A DNA stretch of 64,000 nt from contig CAJFVO010000003.1 of the NCBI GenBank assembly GCA_904420555.1, positions 120,111 to 184,110 of the forward strand, read 5' to 3'. Both the position numbers and the translations under genes were made by a program. Below are positions 1 through 8,152 of this stretch, one piece after another. The DNA comes from Candidatus Heritagella intestinalis. Its GTDB lineage: Bacteria > Bacillota > Clostridia > Oscillospirales > Acutalibacteraceae. The notes under the pieces are model-generated. The model was not told the DNA's origin. It worked only from the letters and a program-made list of their open reading frames with translations, and did no database searches. Each line of letters opens with the position of its first letter. Position 1 is the first letter of the stretch.

Positions 1-60
1 GGCCATGAGGCCATGGATATCGACTTCTACCACCGTGGGGGAGGGTTTGGTGACTTTCAT
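1..60 (-). CDS. Smr-domain small protein, N-terminal fragment (cut by window edge)
   Basis: Only the first 20 codons are inside the window. Read on the minus strand from an ATG at 60, they give a Val-rich start followed by VEVDIHGLMA. The VDIHG core matches the LDLHG motif that opens the Smr domain, the endonuclease-like domain found at the C-terminus of MutS2 and in small stand-alone proteins. An AAGAAGG ribosome site lies 8 bases upstream of the ATG (minus strand, about 69-75). The start so close to the motif suggests a stand-alone Smr protein of roughly 80-90 residues, but most of the gene lies outside the window, so the call rests on one motif. Confidence 0.5.
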   Translation of the reverse strand, partial: MKVTKPSPTVVEVDIHGLMA

Positions 61-122
61 GGAGAGGGCCTTCTTTCAATAAAATCAGTCTGCCGGTAAA
101 AATAAAACAGGAAACATAACTT

Positions 123-155
123 TTGATATTTTTTTCCTCTGGTTTATGATATAAT
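123..155 (+). promoter_or_regulatory. sigma-A type promoter of the 299-1474 gene
   Basis: TTGATA at 123-128 and TATGAT at 145-150 with a 16-base spacer; an overlapping TATAAT lies at 150-155. This leaves a leader of about 140 bases before the ATG at 299. Confidence 0.55.
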
Positions 156-298
156 CAGGATACAGCAACCTGTTTGCACACCGGAAAGGGGCGGCGGTTG
201 GCCGCAGCTTTCTTTGGCATCGGAAGAGGAAAATTCTTATCAACTTTATCAATCAGTATACAGGAAACTTTGAAACGGAACAAGGGGGCATAACGGCA

Positions 299-1474
299 AT
301 GACCGTGGTGGATATTCGGAATATCGTGACAGACAGCAATGTGGAGCTGATTTCCATCAGCCCCTCTACCATCTATTATGCGGAAGAAAAACAGGAAGAA
401 GGGCACCGGAGCCTGTTTATTTTGGAATATAACCGGGAGACCAGCCGGGAGCGGATTATCGCCAATTATTTTCTCACCCGGCCCTCCTTTGTCCAGCACT
501 ACTTTGATTTTCCCGAGGAAATCCTCATCGTCATGGAAAACGGCGGCAGCACCGTGTGGCTTTTGAGCCTGGACAAGGCAACCGGCGAGGAAAAAGCGTT
601 GGAGGAAATCCATTTTGTAGGGGGATTTTTCGGCTGTAAGGCCCTGGACGAGCGCCATGTGCTCTTTTATACCTGTGAAAACGAAAAGCACCGGGAGCAG
701 TTCCGGGAATATCAACGGGCTACAGGCCTCTCCCAGGTGGCCTGCCTGTATGATTTGCAGGAGCACCGGTATGTCTATGTCCGGGATCTGCGCATCTGCG
801 GCCTGGAACCGGAAAACCTGATTCCCTATGAGGCCGGCGGAGAGAAAAAGCTGTTGATTCTTCAGCCCCACGGCAGTGAGGAGGAAAAAGAGCACTGCTA
901 CCGCAACCGCCGCTGGCTGGGAGACGGCGTGGAGGATGTGGTTTGGCTCTGTTCCGTGGAGAAGTTCCTGGAGGGCATCCGGGCCGGGGAGGCCCGCCTG
1001 CCTTTGCAGCGGGTTCTCAGCGCGGGAACAGACGGCCTGCTGCGGTTTGCCGGCATGGATGAATACAACCTGTATTTCCGCGCTAAATACTTCCCCACCG
1101 GGGACCAGCGCATCTGCGCGGTGAGCAAGGCTACCGTGCGCAAGGCCGTAGTAGCAGATTTGAATCTGAAGCCCGACGAGGGCCCCGCTTCCTTTTTTAT
1201 TGATATGGATGCGGCCCAGGTGTTCCGGGTGGAGGAGCTGGAGGACGGCTACCACATTACCGGCGCTTTGAACACGGCGGTGGACGCCTATTACCCCAAG
1301 GAGCTGGGGGATTTCGTGTGCTGCATGGAGGACCGGTTTATTGTGGCCCGGTATGTGATGAGCGACCAGAGCGATACCTTCACCTTCTATTCGGTGTTTG
1401 ACTGCAAAACCGGAAAACAGCAGAGCTATGAGTGCAGCTGTGTGGTGAACGGCAATACCGTAGTGCTGTATTAA
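299..1474 (+). CDS. conserved hypothetical protein, possible beta-propeller-like
   Basis: A protein of 391 residues with no signal peptide or membrane segment, so probably cytoplasmic. I do not recognise the family. It has repeated short beta-strand-like units with alternating aromatic and charged residues (for example HVLFYTCE and FIVARYVMSD) and recurrent turn motifs, which suggests an all-beta, possibly propeller-like fold; this is an inference from composition only. The ATG at 299 follows an AAGGGGG sequence at 282-288. The gene stands alone with its own promoter. No clear hairpin terminator follows, only T-rich DNA, before the next promoter at 1558. Confidence 0.75.
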   Translation: MTVVDIRNIVTDSNVELISISPSTIYYAEEKQEEGHRSLFILEYNRETSRERIIANYFLTRPSFVQHYFDFPEEILIVMENGGSTVWLLSLDKATGEEKALEEIHFVGGFFGCKALDERHVLFYTCENEKHREQFREYQRATGLSQVACLYDLQEHRYVYVRDLRICGLEPENLIPYEAGGEKKLLILQPHGSEEEKEHCYRNRRWLGDGVEDVVWLCSVEKFLEGIRAGEARLPLQRVLSAGTDGLLRFAGMDEYNLYFRAKYFPTGDQRICAVSKATVRKAVVADLNLKPDEGPASFFIDMDAAQVFRVEELEDGYHITGALNTAVDAYYPKELGDFVCCMEDRFIVARYVMSDQSDTFTFYSVFDCKTGKQQSYECSCVVNGNTVVLY

Positions 1475-1557
1475 AGGATTTGCGGCTGGCTTTTGATGTT
1501 TTTTCTGTATTTTCCCCTTTTTTACGCGGTTCCTTTATCAAAAAATCCGAAAAACTA

Positions 1558-1586
1558 TTGACAACCTCTGGGGAGCGGCGTATAAT
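1558..1586 (+). promoter_or_regulatory. strong sigma-A promoter of the T-box/trpB transcript
   Basis: TTGACA at 1558-1563 and TATAAT at 1581-1586, both perfect consensus with a 17-base spacer. Transcription would begin near 1593, just before the T-box Stem I. Confidence 0.9.
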
Positions 1587-1599
1587 AGGAGCAAATAAA

Positions 1600-1871
1600 C
1601 CAAACCGATGAGTAAGAGTAGTACGCGCAGAGGAAATCCTCTTCAGAGAGCCGGGGCAGGTGGAAGCCCGGCGTGGATGGCTGTGCGGAATGGACTTACG
1701 AGGGCCGGGTGAGCGCTGGAAAGCGGGTAGCCTGGGACGGGAACTCCACCCGTTATCAAGGGAGCATGCATGATGGTGCATGGAGCGAGTGGGCGGAAAT
1801 TCCGCCAAACCGGGTGGTACCGCAGGAGTGAATGGCTCTTGTCCCTGTAAACAGGGGCAAGGGCCTTTTTT
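1600..1871 (+). promoter_or_regulatory. T-box riboswitch, tryptophan specifier
   Basis: The Stem I base is GTAAG (1612-1616) paired with CTTAC (1695-1699). The next helix is CGCGCAG (1624-1630) with CTGTGCG (1681-1687). They enclose a specifier loop with AGTAGTA on the 5' side and GAATGGA on the 3' side. The specifier codon is therefore TGG (1691-1693), that is tRNA-Trp. The conserved T-box GGTGGTACCGC lies at 1813-1823 and a terminator follows at 1834-1871. Uncharged tRNA-Trp is expected to stabilise the antiterminator and allow transcription of the downstream tryptophan synthase gene. The helices and motifs are directly visible; the mechanism is that of the T-box family. Confidence 0.95.
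1834..1871 (+). terminator. T-box intrinsic terminator (attenuator)
   Basis: A 14-bp stem, 1834-1847 with 1852-1865, closed by a TAAA loop and followed by six T. It is the regulated terminator of the T-box leader. It rules out a trpB start inside it; the in-frame codons from 1832 are leader RNA. Confidence 0.92.
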
Positions 1872-1927
1872 GTTGGCCCACTTCCATCACTGTGAAATAT
1901 TATGATTTTGAAAGGAGCATCCCCATT

Positions 1928-3304
1928 ATGGCAAAAATTCCCCATCGACTGAACCTCACCGAAGACCAGCTCCCCAAGCAGTGGTATAACCTCCGGGCCG
2001 ATATGAAGGAGCAGCCCGAACCCATGCTGAATCCGGCCACCATGAAGCCCATTAAAACGGAAGAGCTCTATCCCATTTTCTGCGAAGAGCTGGCTGCCCA
2101 GGAAATGGACAGCACGACCCGCTATATCGATATTCCCGAAGAGGTCCAGGAGATTTACAAGTGCTACCGGCCTTCTCCCCTCTGCCGGGCCTATACCCTG
2201 GAAAAGTATCTGGACACCCCTGCCCGGATCTACTATAAATTTGAGGGCAACAACACCTCCGGCAGCCATAAGCTGAATTCCGCCGTGCCCCAGGCCTATT
2301 ATGCCAAGCAGCAGGGCCTCAAGGGCCTGACCACGGAGACCGGCGCCGGCCAGTGGGGCACCGCCCTGGCAGAAGCCTGCGCATACTTTGACCTGCCTCT
2401 GACGGTGTTTATGGTCAAGGGCTCCTATCTCCAGAAGCCCTATCGCCGCTCCATTATCCAGACCTTCGGCGCCGATGTGATTGCCAGCCCCAGCGACACC
2501 ACGAAGGTGGGCCGGGCGATTCTGGCCAATGACCCGGAAACCAGCGGCAGCTTGGGATGCGCCATCAGCGAAGCCATTGAAAAGGCCACCACCCATGAGG
2601 GCTACCGCTATGTGCTGGGTTCCGTCCTGAACCAGGTGGTGCTCCATCAGTCCATTATCGGCCTGGAATGCAAAACCGCCATGGAGATGCTGGACGAGTA
2701 TCCCGATGTGGTCATCGGCTGCGCCGGCGGCGGCTCCAACCTGGGCGGCCTGATCGCCCCCTTTATGCAGGATAAGCTCCTGGGCCGGGCCAACCCCCAC
2801 TTTGTCGCCGTGGAACCCGCCTCCTGCCCCTCCCTGACCCGGGGCCGCTATGCTTATGATTTCTGTGACACCGGTAAGGTGACGCCTCTGGCCAAAATGT
2901 ACACCCTGGGCAGCGGCTTTATCCCCTCCGCCAACCATGCCGGCGGCCTGCGGTATCACGGGATGTCCCCCATCCTCTCCAAGCTGTATCACGACGGCTA
3001 TCTGGATGAGGCCCGTTCTGTGGAACAGACCAAGATCTTTGAAGCAGCTACCCTGTTTGCCAAGACCGAAACCATCCTGCCGGCGCCGGAATCCTCCCAT
3101 GCCATCTGGGCGGCTATCCAGGAAGCCCTGCGCTGCAAGGAGACCGGCGAGTCCAAGTGCATCCTCTTTGGCCTGACGGGCACCGGCTATTTTGACATGA
3201 CCGCGTACACTTCTTTCCGGGAGGGCACCATGAAGGACTATATCCCCACGGATGAGGATTTGCAGGCTGGATTTGACGCTTTGCCCAAAGTTGAGCAGGA
3301 ATAA
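1928..3304 (+). CDS. trpB: tryptophan synthase beta chain, TrpB2 type
   Basis: A 458-residue PLP enzyme that condenses indole with serine to make tryptophan. The PLP lysine is K115 in SGSHKLNSA, and the phosphate-binding loop GCAGGGSN lies near residue 265. The length and the long N-terminal extension before the PLP domain match the TrpB2 (EC 4.2.1.122) subgroup rather than the roughly 400-residue TrpB1 that pairs with TrpA. No trpA or other trp gene is adjacent, which also fits a stand-alone indole-salvage enzyme. The ATG at 1928 follows an AAGGAG site and lies just after the T-box terminator, so the gene is regulated by tRNA-Trp charging. No strong terminator is visible downstream. Confidence 0.93.
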   Translation: MAKIPHRLNLTEDQLPKQWYNLRADMKEQPEPMLNPATMKPIKTEELYPIFCEELAAQEMDSTTRYIDIPEEVQEIYKCYRPSPLCRAYTLEKYLDTPARIYYKFEGNNTSGSHKLNSAVPQAYYAKQQGLKGLTTETGAGQWGTALAEACAYFDLPLTVFMVKGSYLQKPYRRSIIQTFGADVIASPSDTTKVGRAILANDPETSGSLGCAISEAIEKATTHEGYRYVLGSVLNQVVLHQSIIGLECKTAMEMLDEYPDVVIGCAGGGSNLGGLIAPFMQDKLLGRANPHFVAVEPASCPSLTRGRYAYDFCDTGKVTPLAKMYTLGSGFIPSANHAGGLRYHGMSPILSKLYHDGYLDEARSVEQTKIFEAATLFAKTETILPAPESSHAIWAAIQEALRCKETGESKCILFGLTGTGYFDMTAYTSFREGTMKDYIPTDEDLQAGFDALPKVEQE

Positions 3305-3408
3305 TTAGTTGCTTTCTACAGTTCTCGGCAAACCGTCGTAAAGACAAAAGACAGAAAAATCTGATTTTGGATAAAAAAGAGATTCTCTTTCAAAGGCTTG
3401 TGAAAGAG

Positions 3409-3437
3409 TTGACACTCTATATGGGGTGGGGTATAAT
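3409..3437 (+). promoter_or_regulatory. strong promoter of a short non-coding transcript
   Basis: TTGACA at 3409-3414 and TATAAT at 3432-3437, both perfect consensus with a 17-base spacer. No reading frame of note starts before the terminator at 3506-3529. Confidence 0.85.
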
Positions 3438-3443
3438 AAAGAC

Positions 3444-3529
3444 GCAAAAGCAAAGCAATGGAGCATAAAACTCCGAGTGTTACTAAATTTTGCGTATAAG
3501 TTTTAGCGGCAAGATTGCCGCACCTTTTT
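3444..3529 (+). ncRNA. candidate small RNA of about 86 nt, unknown family
   Basis: The transcript predicted from the strong promoter folds at once. ACGCAAAA (3442-3449) pairs with TTTTGCGT (3488-3495) around an inner GGAG/CTCC hairpin (3460-3474), and an intrinsic terminator ends at 3529. It has no ribosome site or usable open frame. A second terminator (3547-3592) and an independent promoter (3650-3678) separate it from the ABC exporter, so it is probably a free small RNA rather than a leader. I could not match it to a known riboswitch or small-RNA class. Confidence 0.55.
3506..3529 (+). terminator. intrinsic terminator of the small RNA
   Basis: GCGGCAA (3506-3512) pairs with TTGCCGC (3515-3521), followed by ACCTTTTT. 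Confidence 0.75.
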
Positions 3530-3546
3530 CAATACAACTCCTCCCC

Positions 3547-3592
3547 AAAAAGGAAAAAGCCGGGTTTTCCCCGGCTTTTTCCTTTTTCTTTT
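3547..3592. terminator. strong A/T-flanked hairpin terminator
   Basis: An 18-bp stem (3547-3564 with 3570-3587) around a GCCGGG core, with A-rich left and T-rich right flanks. It can work in both directions. It is a second barrier between the small RNA and the ABC exporter. Confidence 0.85.
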
Positions 3593-3649
3593 TTGCTGGA
3601 TAAAAACAGCTTGTTGGTGGCCCGGAGGGGGATTTTTCTCCTTGGTTTC

Positions 3650-3678
3650 TTGCGTATTTTAAGGGGCCGTGGTATCAT
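3650..3678 (+). promoter_or_regulatory. promoter of the ABC exporter gene
   Basis: TTGCGT at 3650-3655 and TATCAT at 3673-3678 with a 17-base spacer, about 70 bases before the chosen start. Confidence 0.6.
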
Positions 3679-3745
3679 GGAGAGCAAGCGGGCCGGTTTT
3701 GTACCGGTAAAAATGATTGAGAACAGGAAAGGAAGAAGCGTTATT

Positions 3746-5509
3746 ATGAAAAAAGGAAGCCGCAACCGGGGCCTGATCCGCCGGTTTGCCCCCTATTTTA
3801 AAAAGTACAAATGGGTACTGGTACTGGATCTTTTCTGCGCCTCTCTGACCACCATCTGCGAGCTGGTGCTGCCTCTGATTGTCCAGTATATCACGGATAT
3901 GGGCATGAATAACCTGGAAGCCCTGACTGTGCAGATTATTTTGCAGCTGGGGCTGTTTTACCTGATCCTGCGCCTCATTGACGGCGCGGCCAACTACTAT
4001 ATGGCGTCTATTGGCCATGTGATGGGCGCCCGGATTGAAACGGATATGCGCCGGGACCTCTTTGACCATTTGCAGAAGCTCTCCTTCTCCTATTATGACA
4101 ACACCAAAATCGGGCAGATTATGGCCCGGATTACCAGCGACCTCTTTGACGTGACGGAATTTGCCCACCACTGCCCGGAGGAGTTCTTTATTGCCGGGGT
4201 GAAAATCGTGGCTTCTTTCTGCATTTTGTGCCCCATGAACCTGTGGCTGACCCTGATTATTTTCGCAATCCTGCCCCTGATGCTGGTGTGCTCGGTGTAT
4301 TTCAACCGGAAAATGCGGGTGGAATTCAAGCGTTCCCGGGTGCAGATTGGCGAACTCAATGCCCAGGTAGAGGACAGCCTCCTGGGCGTGCGGGTGGTAA
4401 AGTCCTTTGCCAACGAGGATATTGAACGGGAAAAATTCGAGGAGGGAAACCAGCAATTTCTCACCATTAAAAAAGCCATGTATAAGTATATGGCGGGTTT
4501 CCAGACCTCTACCCGGCTCTTTGACGGCCTGATGTATATTGTAGTCGTGGTGGCCGGCGCCCTGTTTATGGTGTACCGCCAGTTAGACCCGGCCCAGCTC
4601 ATGGCGTATTTGCTGTATGTGAACACCCTGCTTACCTCGATCCGCCGGATTGTGGAATTTACAGAACAGTTCCAGCGGGGCATGACAGGTATTGAGCGCT
4701 TTGTGGAGATTATGGACGCCCCGGTGGACATTACCGACGCCCCGGACGCCCAGAAGCTGACCCAGCTCCATGGCGAAGTGGAGTTCCGGGATGTGGGCTT
4801 TGCCTATAAGGATGACGGCACAGAAGTCCTCTCTCACATCAACCTGCACGTGACTCCCGGAGAGAGCGTAGCCCTGGTGGGGCCCTCCGGCGGCGGCAAG
4901 ACCACCATGTGCAGTTTGATTCCCCGGTTTTACGATGTGACGGAAGGGGCCGTGCTCCTGGACGGCAAAGACGTGCGCTCCCTGACCCTCCACTCCCTGC
5001 GCTCCCTGGTGGGGGTGGTGCAGCAGGATGTGTACCTGTTCTCCGGCTCCGTGTTTGAGAATATCCAGTATGGCCGGCCTGGGGCCTCCCGGGAGGAGGT
5101 CATGGAGGCTGCCAAAAAAGCCGGCGCCCATGAGTTTATCATGCATCTCAGCGACGGCTACGACACCTATGTGGGCGAACGGGGCGTGAAGCTCTCCGGC
5201 GGCCAGAAGCAGCGTATCAGTATTGCCCGGGCCTTCCTGAAGAATCCCCCGGTGCTGATTTTGGACGAGGCCACCTCCGCTTTGGACAACGAGAGCGAAA
5301 AGTTGGTGCAGGAGTCCCTGGAAAAGCTCTCCAAGGGCCGAACCACCTTTACCATTGCCCACCGGCTCTCCACTATCCGCCGGGCGGATACCATTCTGGT
5401 GCTCACGGAAAAGGGCATCGAGGAGCGTGGAAACCATCAGGAGCTGCTGGAGAAAGGCGGCATCTACGCCCATCTGTATGAGCTTTCTACGGGATTGGAA
5501 AAGGTATAA
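3746..5509 (+). CDS. ABC exporter, fused membrane and ATPase domains (MsbA/LmrA-like)
   Basis: A half-transporter of 587 residues. Residues 1-320 form a six-helix type IV exporter membrane domain (helices from about residue 18 onward), and residues 340-587 form the ATPase. Walker A GPSGGGKTT is near residue 378, the LSGGQ signature near 483, Walker B LILDEATSALD near 502 and the switch histidine IAHRLS near 537; all are intact. It should act as a homodimer, exporting lipid, drug or peptide; the substrate cannot be told. The ATG at 3746 follows a purine-rich AGGAAAGGAAG site. Frames extending back to 3515 run through two terminators and a promoter and are rejected. A GC-rich bidirectional terminator follows. 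Confidence 0.9.
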   Translation: MKKGSRNRGLIRRFAPYFKKYKWVLVLDLFCASLTTICELVLPLIVQYITDMGMNNLEALTVQIILQLGLFYLILRLIDGAANYYMASIGHVMGARIETDMRRDLFDHLQKLSFSYYDNTKIGQIMARITSDLFDVTEFAHHCPEEFFIAGVKIVASFCILCPMNLWLTLIIFAILPLMLVCSVYFNRKMRVEFKRSRVQIGELNAQVEDSLLGVRVVKSFANEDIEREKFEEGNQQFLTIKKAMYKYMAGFQTSTRLFDGLMYIVVVVAGALFMVYRQLDPAQLMAYLLYVNTLLTSIRRIVEFTEQFQRGMTGIERFVEIMDAPVDITDAPDAQKLTQLHGEVEFRDVGFAYKDDGTEVLSHINLHVTPGESVALVGPSGGGKTTMCSLIPRFYDVTEGAVLLDGKDVRSLTLHSLRSLVGVVQQDVYLFSGSVFENIQYGRPGASREEVMEAAKKAGAHEFIMHLSDGYDTYVGERGVKLSGGQKQRISIARAFLKNPPVLILDEATSALDNESEKLVQESLEKLSKGRTTFTIAHRLSTIRRADTILVLTEKGIEERGNHQELLEKGGIYAHLYELSTGLEKV

Positions 5510-5538
5510 GGAATCCCTTTTCAATTGAAAACGCAGCA

Positions 5539-5577
5539 AGGCCCCGGCGCACTCGCGCCGGGGCCTGCTTATTTTTG
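5539..5577. terminator. bidirectional terminator between convergent genes
   Basis: AGGCCCCGGCGC (5539-5550) pairs with GCGCCGGGGCCT (5555-5566) around ACTC, followed by a T-rich run. It closes the ABC exporter on the plus strand and the acetyltransferase on the minus strand. Confidence 0.9.
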
Positions 5578-5598
5578 TTTATGAAATGAAAAAGCGGC

Positions 5599-6201
5599 TC
5601 AATAGTCGTCTACGTCAAACCGGCGGTCCCGGAAGTAGAAATCCCGGTCGGCCTCGGTGATTTCCCGGATGACCCGGCAGAGGTTGCCCGCTGCCAGTAC
5701 ATTGTCCGGCAAGTCCTTGGTGACCACGCTGCCGGAGCCCACCACCACATTATTGCCGATGTGGACGCCGGGGTTTACCACCACGTTGCCTCCCAGCCAG
5801 ACGTTGTCGCCAATGGTGACATCGATTCCATACTCATAGCCGGAGTTCCGGGAATCCGGGTGCAGGGGGTGGCCGGCGGTATAGATGGCCACGTTGGGGG
5901 CGAACATCACGTTGTCCCCGATGGTTACCCGGGCCACATCCAGGATCACCAGGTTGTAGTTGGCGAAGAAGTTCTTCCCCACGTGAATGTTGTATCCATA
6001 GTCGCAGTGGAAGGGCTGCTCTATGTGGACGTTTTCCCCGCAGCTCCCCAGGATCTCCTGCATCAGAGCGGCTTGCTCCGGGCCGGGTTCCGTGTGGTTA
6101 AAGGCAAAAATCCGCTTTTTATTGGCGTTCCGTTCCTCCAAAAGGCCGTCCAGCCAAGCTTTATACGGTAAATTTGCCAACATTCTTTCTTTTTGATTCA
6201 T
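5599..6201 (-). CDS. maa: maltose/galactoside O-acetyltransferase (hexapeptide-repeat)
   Basis: A 200-residue enzyme of the Maa/LacA/NodL family that moves an acetyl group from acetyl-CoA to a sugar hydroxyl. It has the N-terminal Maa helix region (residues 5-55) and a left-handed beta-helix of hexapeptide repeats such as VTIGDNV and VHIGNNV. The catalytic histidine is H111 in TAGHPLH. Length and motifs are typical. It lies 18 bases downstream of the CorC-like gene on the same strand and is probably co-transcribed with it; no functional link between the two is obvious. Members commonly detoxify or modify excess sugars, but the substrate here is not known. Confidence 0.9.
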   Translation of the reverse strand: MNQKERMLANLPYKAWLDGLLEERNANKKRIFAFNHTEPGPEQAALMQEILGSCGENVHIEQPFHCDYGYNIHVGKNFFANYNLVILDVARVTIGDNVMFAPNVAIYTAGHPLHPDSRNSGYEYGIDVTIGDNVWLGGNVVVNPGVHIGNNVVVGSGSVVTKDLPDNVLAAGNLCRVIREITEADRDFYFRDRRFDVDDY

Positions 6202-6219
6202 GGTGTAGCCTCAGAAGGA

Positions 6220-7650
6220 TTAGTCCTCTTTCTCGTCCTTGTCTTCTTTTTCTTTTTGATATTCCGGGTCCTTCACAATGAGCAGCTTGCTGATGCGGCG
6301 CTCTTCCACCTCTTCTACGGTAAAGGTGAGGTTTTCCCAGGTAACCGTTGGATGCTCTCCCGGCTTGGGAATGCGCCCCAGCAGCTCTACGACCATACCG
6401 GCAATGGTATCGTAATCCCCTTCCGGCAAATCTACATCCAGCAGGTCCTCGATTTCGTCAATGGAGGTGCTGCCGTCTACGGTGAAGGCGTTTTCGCTGA
6501 CCCGGAAAATTTCTTCTTCCTCATCGTCGTATTCGTCCTGGATATTGCCCACAATGGATTCCAGCAGGTCCTCCATGGTGACAATGCCCTCGGTGCCGCC
6601 GTACTCGTCCACCACAATGGCAATCTGCAAACGGCGGGCGGTCATTTCCTCCAGCAGCTCATTGCAGCTTTTGCTCTCGGGCACAAAGTAGGCCGGGCGC
6701 ATATAATCGGTGATTTTAGCGTCTTCGGGGATGTCCTGCCCCACATAACGGAGAAGGTCCTTTACATAGAAAATACCCAGCACCGTGTCCAGCTGGTCGT
6801 GGTATACCGGCATCCGGGAATACCCCTCTTCCGTGGCCAGACGGGCAGCCTCCAGCACGGTGGCGGTATCCTCTACAGCCGTGACCTCTGTGCGGTGGGT
6901 CATAATCTCGCTGACAGCCCGGTCGTCAAACTCAAAGATGTTGGAGATCATGTCCTTGGCGCCCGGGTCGATCACGCCTTTTTCCTGGCCCACATCCACC
7001 ATCATGAGAATTTCTTCCTCGGTGACCGTCTCTTCCGAAGAGTTGGGGTCAATGCCGAAGAGGCGCAAAACCAGGTTGGTGGAAAAGCTCAGGAAGGTAA
7101 TGAAGGGGCTGAAAATCTTCGCTACAGCGGAAAGGATGCCTACAAATTTAAAGGAGAGCTGCTCTGCCCGCTGCATGGCGATTTTTTTAGGAACCAGCTC
7201 GCCCAGCACCAGGGAGAAATAAGACAGGACAATGGTAATGAGCACAGTGGAAATACCCACGATGGTAGAATGCGACAGGGGGATAAACCCGCTGAGCCAG
7301 TCGGCCAGCATGTTGGCGAAGCTCTGGGAAGCCGACGCGGAAGTCAGGAACCCGGAGAGGGTGACGCCAATTTGGATAGTGGACAAAAAGCGGCTGGAGT
7401 TAGCGGTGAGCTTTACCAGCTTCTGGGCTTTCTTGTTGCCGTCTTCCGCCATTTTTTTGAGCTTTCCATCGTTTAGGGTGATGACTGCAATTTCCGAAGC
7501 GGCAAAGAAGCCGTTGAGGAAAATCAGCAGAATCAGCAGGAGCACAGAAAAAATAGTTCCCTGCAAATCCATGGTCTGGGTGGGATCCGCCGCGGATACG
7601 GCGGTGCTGAGGAGGTTGAACATACAGTGGCCTTCGGGTTCGGAGGGCAT
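6220..7650 (-). CDS. CNNM/CorC-HlyC family membrane protein (DUF21, tandem CBS, CorC_HlyC domain)
   Basis: A 476-residue protein. It has a DUF21 membrane domain with about four helices (residues 27-200), a CBS pair (about 215-340) and a C-terminal transporter-associated domain (about 360-445) ending in a charged Lys/Glu/Asp tail. The family includes Mg/Co efflux proteins and proteins annotated as haemolysins; divalent-cation export is the best-supported role. The start at 7650 follows AAAGGGG about 12 bases upstream. An alternative ATG at 7623, nine codons later, is equally plausible. A good promoter lies upstream on the minus strand, and maa is the probable second gene of the operon. Confidence 0.88.
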   Translation of the reverse strand: MPSEPEGHCMFNLLSTAVSAADPTQTMDLQGTIFSVLLLILLIFLNGFFAASEIAVITLNDGKLKKMAEDGNKKAQKLVKLTANSSRFLSTIQIGVTLSGFLTSASASQSFANMLADWLSGFIPLSHSTIVGISTVLITIVLSYFSLVLGELVPKKIAMQRAEQLSFKFVGILSAVAKIFSPFITFLSFSTNLVLRLFGIDPNSSEETVTEEEILMMVDVGQEKGVIDPGAKDMISNIFEFDDRAVSEIMTHRTEVTAVEDTATVLEAARLATEEGYSRMPVYHDQLDTVLGIFYVKDLLRYVGQDIPEDAKITDYMRPAYFVPESKSCNELLEEMTARRLQIAIVVDEYGGTEGIVTMEDLLESIVGNIQDEYDDEEEEIFRVSENAFTVDGSTSIDEIEDLLDVDLPEGDYDTIAGMVVELLGRIPKPGEHPTVTWENLTFTVEEVEERRISKLLIVKDPEYQKEKEDKDEKED

Positions 7651-7753
7651 AAAAATCGGTTTCCCCTTTCATAAGTAAATATTAAGTTTGATTTGGGGAG
7701 GGTTCCCCTGGACGTCTTTCTGCCGGGAAGCAAAAAGAAATATAATCACTATT

Positions 7754-7783
7754 ATTTTACCGTATGGCCGGGCTGCCTGTCAA
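7754..7783 (-). promoter_or_regulatory. promoter of the CorC-like/maa operon
   Basis: On the minus strand TTGACA (7783-7778) and TAAAAT (7759-7754) with an 18-base spacer. Confidence 0.75.
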
Positions 7784-7988
7784 CGCAGGGGATTGACGGC
7801 TGAGAGGCTGTGCGGGTGAGGAAGGAACAGCAGGAGGGAGGCCATGAAAAGCCGGGAGTTTATAGGGGGAAAATCCGCCGTTTTTGCCGGAAAACCGGCT
7901 TTTCCTTTTGTGGAATCCTGGAAAAGGGTTCTCTGGGAAGCCCTGGAAAAAAATCATTTGGGAAATTGAGAGAAAATCCTCATTTCAC

Positions 7989-8017
7989 TTTACAGAAGGC
8001 GCAAAAAATGATAGAAT
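7989..8017 (+). promoter_or_regulatory. promoter of the PFOR gene
   Basis: TTTACA at 7989-7994 and TAGAAT at 8012-8017 with a 17-base spacer, giving a leader of about 130 bases. The stretch 7784-7988 holds only a spurious open frame. The leader starts with a small AGCTT/AAGCT hairpin (8020-8035); no known riboswitch is recognised. Confidence 0.6.
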
Positions 8018-8152
8018 TTAGCTTGTACAGAAGCTTTTTGGAACGTGAAAAGCTGCCTGTAGGGGTTTGCCGCGCCTTCTGACGGGCGGCCCTGCCAGTC
8101 TTTTTGGATTCGGTACTCTTATTTTTTATCCCGAAAAGGAGGAAATACTTCC

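Noticed and set aside
3315..3372. Terminator after trpB
   Set aside because: Only a 4-bp CAGA/TCTG hairpin with a short T stretch; too weak to call.
7810..8082. 90-codon frame upstream of PFOR
   Set aside because: It runs through the PFOR promoter and leader, has no family resemblance and an implausible basic/aromatic composition.
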